Shown one piece after another: positions 12,345 to 22,179 of a stretch of DNA of 64,000 nucleotides. Position 1 is the stretch's first letter. Each line of letters begins with the position of its first letter. The DNA is taken from NCBI GenBank assembly GCA_963969495.1, contig OZ018321.1, forward strand, positions 64,200,780 through 64,264,779, in the 5' to 3' direction. Source of the stretch: Ceratothoa steindachneri. Lineage: Eukaryota > Arthropoda > Malacostraca > Isopoda > Cymothoidae. Both the position numbers and the translations under genes were made by a program. The notes under the pieces were generated by a model, which did no database searches, was not told the DNA's origin, and worked only from the letters and a program-made list of their open reading frames with translations.

Positions 12345-12398
12345 CCCAAATCAGGCTCAAACCATGGGATTAGCGCTCCACCCAATGAGACTTATTAG
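12345..12398 (-). other. tRNA-like segment, possible SINE head
   Basis: On the minus strand an A-box-like string (tctcattgggtgg, from 12390 to 12378) is followed by GAGCGCT and a B-box-like string (ggtttgagcct, from 12363 to 12353). The order and spacing resemble a tRNA internal promoter. No cloverleaf can be completed with confidence, so it is better read as a decayed tRNA-derived SINE than a tRNA gene. Confidence 0.4.
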
Positions 12399-12554
12399 TA
12401 TTTAATAAAAACTGAGCAGCGCATAACAACCTGGGCCATAAACAGGTTTCAAACAGGTTTGTAAAGAAACTCTTGAAGTGAAAATATATGTGAAACACAT
12501 AACCCGATTATCTTAAAGAGGAGACTACTTGAGGAAGATATCCACGATTTACTG

Positions 12555-12665
12555 AAAATTGTTCGAAAACATTTATTCGAAATGCAATTATTCGATTTTA
12601 AATTTTTTCGAACGAAAATTGTTCGAATTGGCAACTATTCAGAATGAAAGTTGTTCGAAATGCAG
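12555..12665. repeat. Array of TTCGAA palindromes at the 3' side of the MULE
   Basis: About seven degenerate units of 14-20 bases each carry ttcgaa or a one-base variant, separated by 'aaatgca(a)tta'-like sequence. They start about 115 bases beyond the end of the MULE transposase frame. Sub-terminal palindromic arrays of this sort are seen near the ends of some MULE elements, so it may be part of that transposon's terminus. Confidence 0.6.
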
Positions 12666-13040
12666 AATAATTTATTTAGAAATGATTACAAAATATTTAA
12701 AGTTTATTCCTAAACAATTAAAAATATTAAAGCAGTTAAGTAGGTAATTTGTATTCACATATCATGAAAAAGTTTAAATTAGCGTTCTTGTAAACTTAAG
12801 ATATAAGCTATAGGCGTGCGAGTAATCAACGACTGAAACATATTTTTAAAGGATGCGTCTAACTTTTTAAGTCTTTCGTTAACGTCACGATATTTATTTA
12901 AACTCTTTCTTTTCTTTTTTTCGCATCCTGAAATTACCTTTGCAATATTAATTTCTTGTAAGTCCTGTTCTCTTTTAAGGGCTTCTAAAAATTTCCAAAT
13001 TGTGGAATGATGAGACGACACCTGTTGTAAAAGGCCATGT

Positions 13041-13045
13041 GCCAC
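13041..13045. repeat. Target-site duplication, left (GCCAC)
   Basis: Five-base direct repeat matched at 14285-14289, on either side of the solo LTR. Confidence 0.85.
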
Positions 13046-14284
13046 TGTAAAAGGTAGGCCCTCGTATTCCCATGCTTTCCCTTTCTCATCATAATTTACG
13101 GTATTTATCATAGGTCAACCCGCTTCGACGCTACCATTTTTTGCCTAAACTTCTGTAACTTACCAGACTAATTTGCGTATGGGAAGCGAATCCCCCCCCC
13201 CCTGTGCCCAAGTTCCCCTTTCCCCTTCGGACTGAAAGATATAAATGGGGCCGTAAGGCCTTTTAATTTATTCTGTCGCGAGGATTCTACCTTGATTGCT
13301 CCGCTGAATCGTTTTCTGTCACTTACCTTTGACCTTGTTAATTTTTGGAGACCCATACTGGATTCCTTCGTGCAGCGAGAATTTTTTGTCATTGATTCCT
13401 GCCAGCGTTGTCGCTGTCCCTCTGTTGGCTGCATCGAATTGTGCTCTTCTAGTTACGTTTGCAAGTGTTCTCCTTTGGGAAGCCGTTCACACTGGGCACG
13501 TGAAAGCGCTTCCCTAGTCGCCTCGCCATCTCCTGTTTGGGAAATTCTGTCATCTCGAATTCTTTCTCTCGGCTCGTTGGGCTTTCGAGTCATCGTTTTC
13601 CGTGGTATCGACGCCTTTCGCCTCGATATCGCCGTCTGTGGGTTTCTCCTCGCCGAAGAACGTCATCGCATTCACCCCTGTGACTTTGGTCGAATTCACT
13701 CATCGTCACCAAGCCTCTTTCACCTGGGTTTCCGACGTAGGTTATTGCTTCACTGCTCTGGTATCAGGTATTTTGGAGTATTTATTTCTTCTTACGTCCC
13801 TTTTAAATTAATTAAGTTTTATTCATGTAACTTTGGGCTTTCGAGTAAAGGACGTAAGACAGGGAGGTTATTCCGGGAACACCTGTCACTAGAGTAGCGT
13901 ACATATTTCATCTTCAACGGCTCGTGTCGTTTCGGCTTTAGGCAAATTATTCATAGAACCCAATTTTGTATGAGCGAATGTCTATTTTGGTAAGAACGAT
14001 TTGTGGTCGTTAGATGGTAATAAACATTTGTGCCTTTCTTATTATTTGATGTACCTCTGTATAATTTGTTAGCAGTCAATTTATTTTATTTTGATTTTGA
14101 TGCAAATAATACTGTTAATACTTTTATGTGTGTATTCATTTAACCCCTTGCGGATACCTTGTAATTTATCACCGTTCTGCTAAATTCTGGTGAATTTCTG
14201 GTAGGCCTTTAGATTCCTAGTCTTCTATAAATTTCTTGTGTTTAATTTGGGCCGTGTGAACCGGGTTCCGCGATAGCCTTCACA
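13046..14284 (+). mobile_element. Solo LTR (1239 bp) with 5-bp target duplication
   Basis: The element begins TGTAAAAGG and ends CCTTCACA, an imperfect inverted pair of the TGT...ACA type. It is flanked by the direct repeat GCCAC at 13041-13045 and 14285-14289. It interrupts the MULE transposase frame. A TATA-like box (tataaat, 13240-13246) and an AATAAA signal (14019-14024) lie in the same direction, as expected for U3 and R. No internal retroelement sequence or second LTR is nearby, so it is probably the product of LTR-LTR recombination. The 201-aa open frame inside (13292-13897) resembles no protein I know and is taken as chance. Confidence 0.85.
13240..13246 (+). promoter_or_regulatory. 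TATA-like box in the solo LTR
   Basis: The string tataaat, followed by a G run, sits about 195 bases into the LTR. Together with AATAAA at 14019 it sets the LTR direction as plus. Activity is not shown. Confidence 0.5.
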
Positions 14285-14289
14285 GCCAC
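14285..14289. repeat. Target-site duplication, right (GCCAC)
   Basis: Matches 13041-13045. One copy is needed to restore the MULE reading frame across the site. Confidence 0.85.
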
Positions 14290-14640
14290 CCTTCGACGGC
14301 ATTATTGGATCTAGGTAAATCATTTTGGACTCTCTCGAAACAAGACCACATGCGTATTTCAAAAATAGGTGCGCTTCTTTGACGTCTTGAAGGACGCCCT
14401 ATCCATACATCTTCAAAATAATCAAGAAGTGGGTTTGTATTCGAAGGATATATATTTGAATCTAATAAAGTCTCAAATGATTCGATTACTTTATCTTTGG
14501 GAACGAAGGCAAGGGCTATTATTAATAACATTCGAATGTTTAAGGCAAATTCGATATCAGTGTCATAGTTGACTTTGAGACCACACTCAAAAATCTTTCG
14601 ATATACGCACAGTATCGTTACCATAGATGAGAACGCCCGT

Positions 14641-15304
14641 GAGTCGTTTACCAGTTATAGCTGCCTTTTATTTGGGCAAGGTGCCTATTCCTAAATTGAA
14701 CTTCAGGTGCCTTACCTTAAATTTATTCCAGGCTAAGTGGCTATTCTTAAAATGAGGTTGCTCGAGGTACAACATATTCTTGAATTGAACGAATTTAGAG
14801 GTGTCTGATTTTGAATGTATCGAATTAAGTACAGAAGCTCTCATTCATTAGGTTCAATTTATGCGTTGGAAACTCTTTTTGTACTGCGGGACTCTACATT
14901 TACAATATAAATTTACTGCATCCACGCTCGAATGCCTTAGGCTCTCATGTACTTAATCGGTAAATACTCAGTCGGATTACTTACTCTCTTGAGATTTCGG
15001 ATGACGAACCCATGAACGAATCTATATTCGCGTGAACCCTAATGCCGACCTACAAATGCAATTGCATTTTCTGAGAATTAAGTCATTGCTCAAGACAACT
15101 CGATTCACCAGATTATTGGCAAGCCCCTATTATTCGTTGCACTGCCCATCTAAACGCGCTTTTTTCGATATATATCTTTGTTCTGTTATTTTTCACTGAA
15201 TATTTTCTCAAGTGGAAAATTTTCATTATAACTTCTATCCAAATTTCAATACAATAAGCAAAGTACAGTGCCGTTCGAAACGAAACAAAGTACCCAAATC
15301 TAGC
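14641..15304. other. Unassigned stretch
   Basis: No transposase or gene motifs seen. It may contain the missing N-terminal side of the MULE in a form too decayed to recognise. Confidence 0.45.
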
Positions 15305-16110
15305 AGCCTTGCCTATTTTCCTTTCCTGCTCTCAAGCAGCCTTCCCTATTTTCCTCTCCTGCTCTCAAACGGCCTTGCCTATTTTCCTCTCCTGCTCTCC
15401 AGCAGCCTTGCTTATTTTCCTCTCCTGCTCACAAGCAGCCTTGCATATTCTTCTCTCTTGCCTTCATGCATCCTTGCCTATTCTTCTCTTCTGCTCGCAA
15501 GCAGCTTTGCCTATTATTCTCTCTTGCTGTCAAGCAGCCTCGCCTATTATTCTCTCTTGCTTTCATGCATCCTTGCCTATTCTTTTCTTCTGCTACAAGC
15601 AGACTTGCCTAATCTTCTCTCTTGCATCTTTGCCTATTCTCCTCTTCTGCTCACAAGCAGCCTTGTCTATTCTTATCTTGTTTTCATGCATCCTTGCCCA
15701 TTATTCTCTTCTCTCTCAAACAGCCTTGTCTATTCTTTTCTACTCTCAAACAGACTTGTCTCTTCTTCTCCCCAGCTCTCAAGCATCCTGTTTATTCTTA
15801 TCTCCGGTTCTCAATCAGCCTTGCCTATTCTTTTCTCTTGCTTTGGTGCATCCTTGCCTATTCTTCTCTTCTGTTCACAAGCAGCCTTGCCTATTCTTCT
15901 CTTGCTTTCACGCATCCTTGCCTATTCTTCTCTCCTGCTCTCAAGCAGTCTTGCTTATTCTTCTCTCTTTCTTTCATGCATCCTTTCCTATTCTTCTCTC
16001 CTTCTCTCAAGTAGCCTTGTCTCTTCTTCTCCCCGGCTCTCAAGCAGTTTGGTTATTCTTCTTTCCTATTCCCAAGCAGCCGTGCCTATTCTTTCCACTC
16101 TTTTTCTCTC
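15305..16110. repeat. 33-bp minisatellite, about 24 units, in two alternating types
   Basis: The unit is close to cttgcctattcttctct followed by (c/t)ctgctctcaagcagc. One type carries ctcaagcagc and the other ttcatgcatc. From about 15450 on the two types often alternate, giving an approximate 66-bp higher-order unit. Because 33 is a multiple of three and stop codons are rare in the unit, long frames stay open in all three plus-strand phases (15212-16195, 15309-16139, 15622-16014). They read as repeats of an 11-residue Leu/Ser/Cys-rich block. Three open phases over one repeat argue for a composition artefact, not a gene. Confidence 0.9.
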
Positions 16111-16599
16111 TGGTCATTTCAACAGGCTTTCATTTTTAATTTACTTTCATGCCGTCTTCCGCCCCACCTTCTCTTTGACACACTTACCCCTCTAAATTTT
16201 TTTAAATGTCGCTAGATTGTAATAATCTTACAACTTTCACCTTAACACATCCCTTATGTTCGTACTAATCAGGGGCAGATCACTCTTCATTGCCTATTTA
16301 AAATGTGCACTTATTGCAATCTTTGTGATGAAAAAACGTGTTTGCTACACACGCCCTTTAACACAGAAACTTACCACTAGCCATTTAAATTCTTCTTAGC
16401 ACGCAGGGTGGTACCCTGCGTAGCCTATTGCACTTGGTAGCTCGAGGAGTTGCACCACCTTCGGCCTGAATGCAAACTAGGGAAGTCCTGTCACTGACTT
16501 GACACTTTACTTAAACCGTCTGATGGGACCTGGGAAAATTGTTAGTGCGCTTTCCCCCCACGCCTAGTCAGCGCTGGTTGACATTATTATTATGGTTGT
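16111..16599. other. Unassigned stretch with an ATT/ATA-rich end
   Basis: No gene seen. A small perfect inverted repeat (gcagggtaccctgc type, near 16403-16420) is present. The last bases (attattattatgg, ttattgttattattg) are the A/T-rich tail of the LINE that follows on the minus strand. Confidence 0.5.
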
Positions 16600-16630
16600 T
16601 ATTGTTATTATTGTAACAACAAGGAAATAC

Positions 16631-16671
16631 GGTACCCTAGAAAACCTTACGGTCTATTCAATGAGGGTACC
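16631..16671 (-). other. CR1 3' terminal hairpin with GTAA loop (older copy)
   Basis: GGTACCCT at 16631-16638 pairs with AGGGTACC at 16664-16671. Inside, on the minus strand, GACC-GTAA-GGTT forms a small stem with a GNRA-type loop (16643-16654). The position is just before the tail repeat. LINE reverse transcriptases are known to recognise 3'-end hairpins; that role here is inference. Confidence 0.6.
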
Positions 16672-16713
16672 TTTGGACTAGCAATCGAGCGAGCACATTT
16701 CTGCTCAAATGCT

Positions 16714-18108
16714 TTACGTCCTTTCACGGCCATTTTTAAAGACCCTGTCTAGTCTTGACTTGAACTGGTAAACAGATTCAATGTTGATAACTTCCAATGG
16801 AAGTGCGTTCCAACTACCGCAGATACTGTACGGGAAAAACTTTCCACGCAGATCGCGATTGTAGAGCTTCAGTTCAAGTTTAAAGCCGTGATTTCTTGTT
16901 CTGCTCTCAACAAGTGTGAAAATATCCCTGTAGTCAACATTGTCAAACCCTCGAAGTATTTTGAAAACCTCAATGAGCTGACCACGCAATCTACGGGTTT
17001 CCAACGAGAACAGATCTAATTCCCTTAATCAATCATCATAACATTTATGTCTGAGAGAGGGAATCAGTTTGGAGGCCCTAGCATGCACACGTTCCAATCT
17101 CGCGATGTCCTTTCAAAATGAAGAACTCCAAAATTGTACGGCATACTCCAGGTGCGGTCGGACAAGTGAGCTGTAAACACCCTGTACAATCTCCTTGTTC
17201 CGATATTCAAACTGGCGCTTTATGTAGCCTAGCATCCTTTAAGGCTTTCTTCTCTGCCTCGATACACTATTTCGAGAAATTGAGGTCACTAGTAATTGTC
17301 ACACCCAAGTCCTTCTCAGTGTCGGTGGATTCCATAGCAGTGCCCTTAAGGATATACTGAGATTGGGGGTTTGGGTGGCCGATATGCATCACTTTGCATT
17401 TGCTAACGTTAAAAGGCATTTGCCACGTGTCCGACCACTCCCCAATCTTCCCAAGATCTTCCTGCAGGCTTACAGTATTCCCATCCTTTGCAACGTTCAT
17501 ACCAAGCTTGGTATCGTCGGCAAATTTTGAAATCTTGGCAACCATGTCACCGTCCATGTCGTTGACGTAGATGATGAATAGTAGTGGTCCCAAGACAGAA
17601 CTTTGAGGCATCTGCTAGTAACGGGCACCCACTCAGAAGCCTGTGGATTCAGCACCACCCGTTGCCGTCTGCCACTTAGCCACTTCTCTATCCAGCCTGC
17701 TACTTTTCTGTCTATGCCCAGCGCTCGCACTTTCCGGGGAAGGTGGTGGTGTGGTACCTTATCAAAGGCTTTCTGAAAGTCTAAGTACACCACATCCACC
17801 GCCTTGTCCCGATCGTGCTCACTGAACACAAGGTGGAAGAATTCCACAAGGTTCGTCAGGCATAACCGTTGCCTTTGGAAGCCGTGCTGGGAACTCCTCA
17901 GTAGAAGCTTTAACTCTAAATGCGAGGTCATTTTGTCCACCATGATACTTTCCATGAGTTTACCGACTATCGAAGTCAGACTGATAGGTCGGTAGTTTGA
18001 CGGTTGGCTACGGTCTCCTTTCTTGAAGATAGGATTCACCTCCGCTTCACGCCAGTCTCTAGGAACGCATTCGGTCCGGATTGACATAGCAACAAGGAGT
18101 AACAACAA
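16714..18108 (-). pseudogene. CR1 ORF2, 3' part (RT, thumb and C-terminus) of the older copy
   Basis: Starts at the other side of the nested insertion with MSIRTECVPRDW and continues through NYRPISLTSIVGKLMESI, SQHGFQRQR, YLDFQKAFDKVPHH, a diverged QGSVLGPLL block (frameshifted, near 17600), KFADDTKLGMNV at about 17530 and DLGVTITSDLNFSK. It ends with the C-terminal block (NHGFKLELKLYNRDLRG and VYQFKSRLDRVFKNG) at 16715. The palm catalytic residues (FADD) remain, but several frameshifts disable it. Confidence 0.84.
18084..18087. repeat. Target duplication ACAT, left
   Basis: Matched at 20849-20852 around the nested CR1. Confidence 0.75.
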
Positions 18109-18212
18109 GGAGTAACAACAAGGAAAGAGGGTACCTTTGGACTAGCAATCAAGCGGGCACAAGGCTGCTCAATTGTTTTGCGTCCCTAAACGGCCACTTT
18201 TCAAGACCTTGT

Positions 18213-19139
18213 CTAGTCTTGACTTGAACTGGTCAACAGATTCACTGTTGACAACTTACACTGGAAGTGCGTTCCACATACCGCAGATACTGTAGGTGAA
18301 AAATTTCGAAACAGATTGCGGTTGTAACGCTTCAGTTCAAGTTTGAAGCCGTGATTGCGCGTTCTGTTCTCACTCAGTGTGAAAATATCCCGGTAGTCAA
18401 CATTGTCGAACCCTCGAAGTATTTTGAAAACTTCGATGAGCTGACCACGCAGTCTACGGGTTTCCAGCGAGAACAGATCTAATTCCCTTAGTCTATCCTC
18501 ATAACTTTTATGTCGGATAGAGGGAATCAGCTTGGTTGCCCTGGTTTGTACGCGTTCCAATCTCGCGATGTCCTTTCGCAATGAAGGACTCCAAAATTGT
18601 ACAGCATACTCCAGGTGCGGTCGGACAAGTGAGTTGTACAGGCACAGTACAATCTCCTGGTTCCGATAACCAAACTGGCGCTTAATATAGCCTAGCATCC
18701 TTTGGGCCTTTTTCTCCGCCTCAATGCACTGTTTCGAGAACTTGAGGTCACTAGTGATAGTAACACCCAAGTCCTTCTCAGTGTCACTCGATTCAAGAGA
18801 AGTGCCCTTAAGGATATACTGAGATTAGGGGTTTCTGTGGCCGATATGCATCACTTTGCATTTCCCCACGTTAAAAGGCATTTGCCACGTGTCCGACCAC
18901 TCCCCAATCTTCCCAAGATCTTTCTGCAGGCGGGCAGTATTTCCATCCTTTGCAACGTTCATACCAAGCTTGGTATCGTCGGAAAATTTAGAAATCTTGG
19001 CAACCATGTCACCGTCCATGTCGTTGACGTAGATGATGAATAGTAGTGGTCCCAGGACAGAACCTTGAGGCACCCCGCTAGTAACGGGCACCCACTCAGA
19101 AGACTGTCCATTTACCACCACCCGTTGCCGTCTGCCACT
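18213..19139 (-). pseudogene. CR1 ORF2 in the nested copy: RT catalytic core to C-terminus
   Basis: Continuation of the frame above: VVNGQSSEWVPVTSG, VPQGSVLGPLLF, then KFSDDTKLGM where the paralogue has KFADDTKLGM. The catalytic aspartates stay, with Ala to Ser before them. A stop near 18825 precedes the thumb. The C-terminal frame (18770-18213) carries GVTITSDLKFSKQC, RPHLEYAVQFWSPSL and SLETRRLRGQLIEVFKIL. It shifts frame near the end at about 18260. Confidence 0.82.
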
Positions 19140-19142
19140 TAG

Positions 19143-20837
19143 CTAGTTCTCGATCCAGCCGGCTACCTTTCCGTCTATGCCAAGCGCTTGCACTTCCCAG
19201 GGAAGGCGGCGGTGTGGTACCTTATCAAAGGCTTTCTTAAAGTCTAGGTAGACCACATCCACCGCCTTGTCCTGATCGTGCTCACTGAAAACGAAGTGGA
19301 AGAATTCCACAAGGTTCGTCGGGCATGACCGTTGCCTTTGGAAGCCGTGCTGGGAACTCCTCAGTAGCAGGTTTGACTCTAAATACGACGTCACTTTGTC
19401 CACCATGATGCTTTCCATGAGTTTACCGACTATCGAAGTCAGACTGATAGGTCGGTAGTTCGACGGTTGGTTACGGTCTCCTTTCTTGAAGATAGGAGTC
19501 ACCTCCGCCTCACGCCAGTCTCTAGGAACGCATTTGGTCCGGATTGACATGTTGAAGATTGCGCTCAGGTGTCGTGACACTTGATCGCGCACTTCTTTCA
19601 ACACTTTAGGTAGAAACCCATCCGGGCCAGGTGACTTATTCGTCATTAGGTCACTGATCTTCTTTTTGATTTCAACTTCGGTGAAGTCCATATCCTCCAG
19701 CTTTTCCCCCGAGTAGGAATCCATCGGCTGGGGGATGGGACCACATTCTTCAGTAAACACTGAAGAGAAGTAGTCGTTGAGGAGGTAAGCATTTTCTGCA
19801 TCTGATTTCTTTAATGTCCCCTCCTCGTTCCTCAAAGGGCCAATCGTTCGACGAATTGGTTTACGGCTGTTTACATATCCAAAGAACTCCTTGGGATTCT
19901 CTTTACAGAGTCTCGCCACTCGGAGTTCCTCAGACCGCTTAGCCGCCCTTATGCTGGACTTCACTTTCCTGACTAGCCTCCGGTATTCGTCAAAGTCACT
20001 CGAGATCTTCGATTGCCGGTACATAGTTCTCTTCTCCCTAAGCAGTTGGCCGATTTCTCGATTAAACCACTTAGGTTGAACAGAAGACAGACGGGGGCAT
20101 TTCAGAGGGATGAAACGCGATTGAAGACTCATGAATGTGGTTTTGAAACTATTCCACGAGTCTTCAAAGGCATCGCACACTTCTAGCCTCACGTCAGTTA
20201 GTCCAGCTCGAAGGCTTGCAAAGTCTGCTCTTCTTAAGTCAAGTTTCTTTGATTGACTGGCAACAGACCTTACCTTCGGGATCTTGACCCTAAATCTAAC
20301 TAGCTGGTGATCACTGCAACCGAGCTCTTCGCCTACAGAGATATCCTCAACGATATCATCCTCAGAGGTGAAGACCAAGTCGAGGATATTGTCTCCTCTC
20401 GTCGGTTCTCTGACCCATTGAGTGAGGAACTCGTTGTTGGCGAACTCCAGGAGTAGCACGCTCTCGCAACAGGCTGCTTTGGTTTCCCAGTCAACTTGGC
20501 TGTTGAAATCGCCCATAACGATGCACACTCTGCCTTGAACCAGCTCACCCAGGAGCTGGTACAGTTCCCTGTCCTTCTCAACGGGTTGGGAAGGGGGTCT
20601 GTAAAGCAGCAGGGTCCTGTATCTGACCTGACCGATCTCTAGGTCAACGCCTAGGAGCTCGTGGTCGGATATAACGTTGGAGTTCGTAGATTTGATTGTA
20701 TCCTTGACATACAACATTACACCGCCACTCTCTCTGTCTGGGCTATCTTTGTGGAAGAGTTGGTAGCCAGGAACCGTGAATTCGCCTTCAAAGTCTCGGT
20801 TTAAGGTTTTTATCCAGAATTCTGTTATGGCTACCAT
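19143..20837 (-). CDS. CR1 ORF2 in the nested copy: endonuclease plus RT fingers/palm, 564-aa open frame
   Basis: The longest uninterrupted frame in the window. It starts inside the endonuclease (MVAITEFWIKT), so the N-terminus is missing through 5' truncation. Endonuclease motifs are GGVMLYVKDT, IVMGDFNSQVDWE (catalytic Asp), PTRGDNILDLVFTSEDD and GCSDHQLVRF (Asp-His). The RT starts with KSPGPDGFLPKVLKE, NYRPISLTSIVGKLMES, SQHGFQRQRSC and VYLDFKKAFDKVPHRRL (palm A Asp). The frame closes at a TAG just after GWIEN. In the paralogue the protein goes on with WLSGRRQR, so the TAG is a single-codon interruption; the rest follows in 19139-18213. It is a pseudogene at element level but a well-preserved one. 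Confidence 0.85.
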   Translation of the reverse strand: MVAITEFWIKTLNRDFEGEFTVPGYQLFHKDSPDRESGGVMLYVKDTIKSTNSNVISDHELLGVDLEIGQVRYRTLLLYRPPSQPVEKDRELYQLLGELVQGRVCIVMGDFNSQVDWETKAACCESVLLLEFANNEFLTQWVREPTRGDNILDLVFTSEDDIVEDISVGEELGCSDHQLVRFRVKIPKVRSVASQSKKLDLRRADFASLRAGLTDVRLEVCDAFEDSWNSFKTTFMSLQSRFIPLKCPRLSSVQPKWFNREIGQLLREKRTMYRQSKISSDFDEYRRLVRKVKSSIRAAKRSEELRVARLCKENPKEFFGYVNSRKPIRRTIGPLRNEEGTLKKSDAENAYLLNDYFSSVFTEECGPIPQPMDSYSGEKLEDMDFTEVEIKKKISDLMTNKSPGPDGFLPKVLKEVRDQVSRHLSAIFNMSIRTKCVPRDWREAEVTPIFKKGDRNQPSNYRPISLTSIVGKLMESIMVDKVTSYLESNLLLRSSQHGFQRQRSCPTNLVEFFHFVFSEHDQDKAVDVVYLDFKKAFDKVPHRRLPWEVQALGIDGKVAGWIEN

Positions 20838-20848
20838 TTCGGGTTCTT

Positions 20849-20852
20849 ACAT
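20849..20852. repeat. Target duplication ACAT, right
   Basis: Matches 18084-18087. Removing the insertion and one copy rejoins the host RT, in line with the uninterrupted paralogue at 28306-28330. Confidence 0.75.
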
Positions 20853-22150
20853 GCTGAAGATTGTGCTCAGGTGTCGTGACACTTGATAGCGCACTTCTTT
20901 CAACACTTTAGGTAGAAACCCATCCGGGCCAGGTGACTTATTCGTCATTAGGTCACTGATCTTCTTTTTTATTTCTCCTTCAGTGAAGTCCATATCCTCC
21001 AGCTTTTCCCCCGAGTAGGAACTCGTTGGCTGGGAGATGTGACCACACTCTTCAGTAAACACTGAAGTGAAGTAGTCGTTGAGGAGGTTAGCATTTTATG
21101 CATCTGAGTGCTTTAATGTCCCCTCCTCATTAATCAAAGGGCTAATCGTTCGACGAATTGGTTTACATCTGTTTACATATCCAAAGAACTCCTTGGGATT
21201 CTCTTTGCAAAGTTTCGCCACTCGGAGTTCCTCAGACCGCTTAGCCGCCCTTATGCTGGACTTCACTCTCCTGGCTAGCCTCCGGTAGTCATCATAGTCA
21301 CCCAAGATCTTTGATTGCCGGTACACAATTCTCTTCTCCCTAAGCAGTTGGCCGATTTCTCGATTAAACCACTTCTGTTAAGCAGAAGACCGACGGGGGC
21401 ATTTCAAAGGGATGAAATGCGATTGAAGACTCATGAATGTGGTTTTGAAACTGTTCCACGAGTCTTCAACAGCATTGCATACTTCTAGCCTTCTGTCACT
21501 CAGTCCAGCACGAAGACCTGCAAAGTCTGCTCTTCTCAAATCGAGTTTCCTCGATTTACTAGTTGTAGGCCCTGCCTTCGGGACTTTGGCGAAGTGCCAC
21601 TGAGCACTTCGCCAACAGAGTGGTCCTCAACGATGTCATCATCAGAGGTAAAAACCAAGTCAAGGATATTGTCTCCTCTCGTTGGCTCTTTCAACCATTG
21701 AGTCAGGAACTCGTTATTCGCGAACTCCAGGAGTAGTGCGTTCTCGCCACAGGGTTCTCTGGTTTCCCAGTCAACTTGTGTGTTGAAATCACCCATGACG
21801 ATACACACTTTGTCTTCAACAAGTTCTCCTAGTAGCTGATACGGATCTATGTCCTTTTCAACGAGTTGGGCAGGAGGTCTATAAAGCACCAGGGTTCTGT
21901 ATTTGGCAGGACCTATCTCTAGATCAACACCTAGTAGTTCTTGACATACATCTAACCGCCACCCTCTTTTTCTGGCCTATCTTTCTGGAAGAGCTGGTAA
22001 CCGGGAATCATGAATTCACCTTTAAAATCTCGGCTTGAGGTTTTTATCCACGACTCCGTTATGGCCACCATCTCAGGTTCTTCTGTTGCTACGAGGCCAC
22101 GGAGCTCAATAAACTTGTTTTTGATTGACCTCGCATTGAACAGAAGAACT
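20849..22150 (-). pseudogene. CR1 ORF2, 5' part (endonuclease and start of RT) of the older copy
   Basis: The endonuclease reads FNARSIKNKFIELRGL at about 22140, then MVAIT, a broken patch near 21950, LYRPPAQLVEK, IVMGDFNTQVDWE and PTRGDNILDLVF, ending near 21590. The linker has YRQSKI and KRSEELRVAKLCKENPKEFFGYVN. The RT begins with DLMTNKSPGPDGFLPKVLKE and stops at the insertion site of the nested LINE. Several stops and frameshifts are present. Confidence 0.84.
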
Positions 22151-22179
22151 TTGAGGCAGTTCCCTAGTGTAGGACTCCC

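Larger units (their letters stand above)
12779..14640 (-). mobile_element. MULE transposase remnant, split by a solo LTR
   Basis: The minus-strand frame at 14624-14290 contains IGRPSRRQRSAPIFEI, MWSCFERVQNDLPRSNN and AVEGW. This is the C-terminal signature of MULE-type (often FLYWCH-linked) transposases found in animals. The next part lies 1.24 kb away at 13045-12779 (SSHHSTIWKFLEALKREQD and KKYRD-like residues). In between sits a solo LTR. If the LTR and one copy of its target duplication are left out, the frame continues through the expected W-H-M-A-F step. There is a further frameshift just after the insertion point. The catalytic N-terminal part is not recognisable upstream of 14640, so the remnant is truncated. 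Confidence 0.8.
18088..20848 (-). mobile_element. 5'-truncated CR1 copy nested in the older CR1
   Basis: This 2.76-kb insertion begins (5' end at 20848) within the endonuclease at the EPEMVAIT codons and ends at 18088 with two to three copies of a 13-base tail unit (tccttgttgttac). The four bases ACAT flank it at 18084-18087 and 20849-20852, a target duplication. 5' truncation and a short repeated tail are standard for CR1 insertions. It belongs to the same family as its host. It lacks the terminal hairpin seen in the other copies. Confidence 0.9.

Noticed and set aside
12345..12398. A functional tRNA gene
   Set aside because: Only the A- and B-box-like strings are present; acceptor and anticodon stems cannot be paired.
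13292..13897. A 201-residue protein-coding gene
   Set aside because: It lies wholly within a solo LTR defined by TGT...ACA ends and a GCCAC duplication, with no known motif.
15212..16195. A 327-residue repeat protein gene
   Set aside because: All three plus-strand phases are open over the 33-bp repeat, and no phase shows a start context or non-repeat domain. Composition explains the frames.
20847..20852. Separate, unrelated 5' and 3' CR1 fragments at 16.7-18.1 kb and 20.85-24.2 kb
   Set aside because: They meet at the same RT codon and are bounded by ACAT, so they are one element split by a nested copy.
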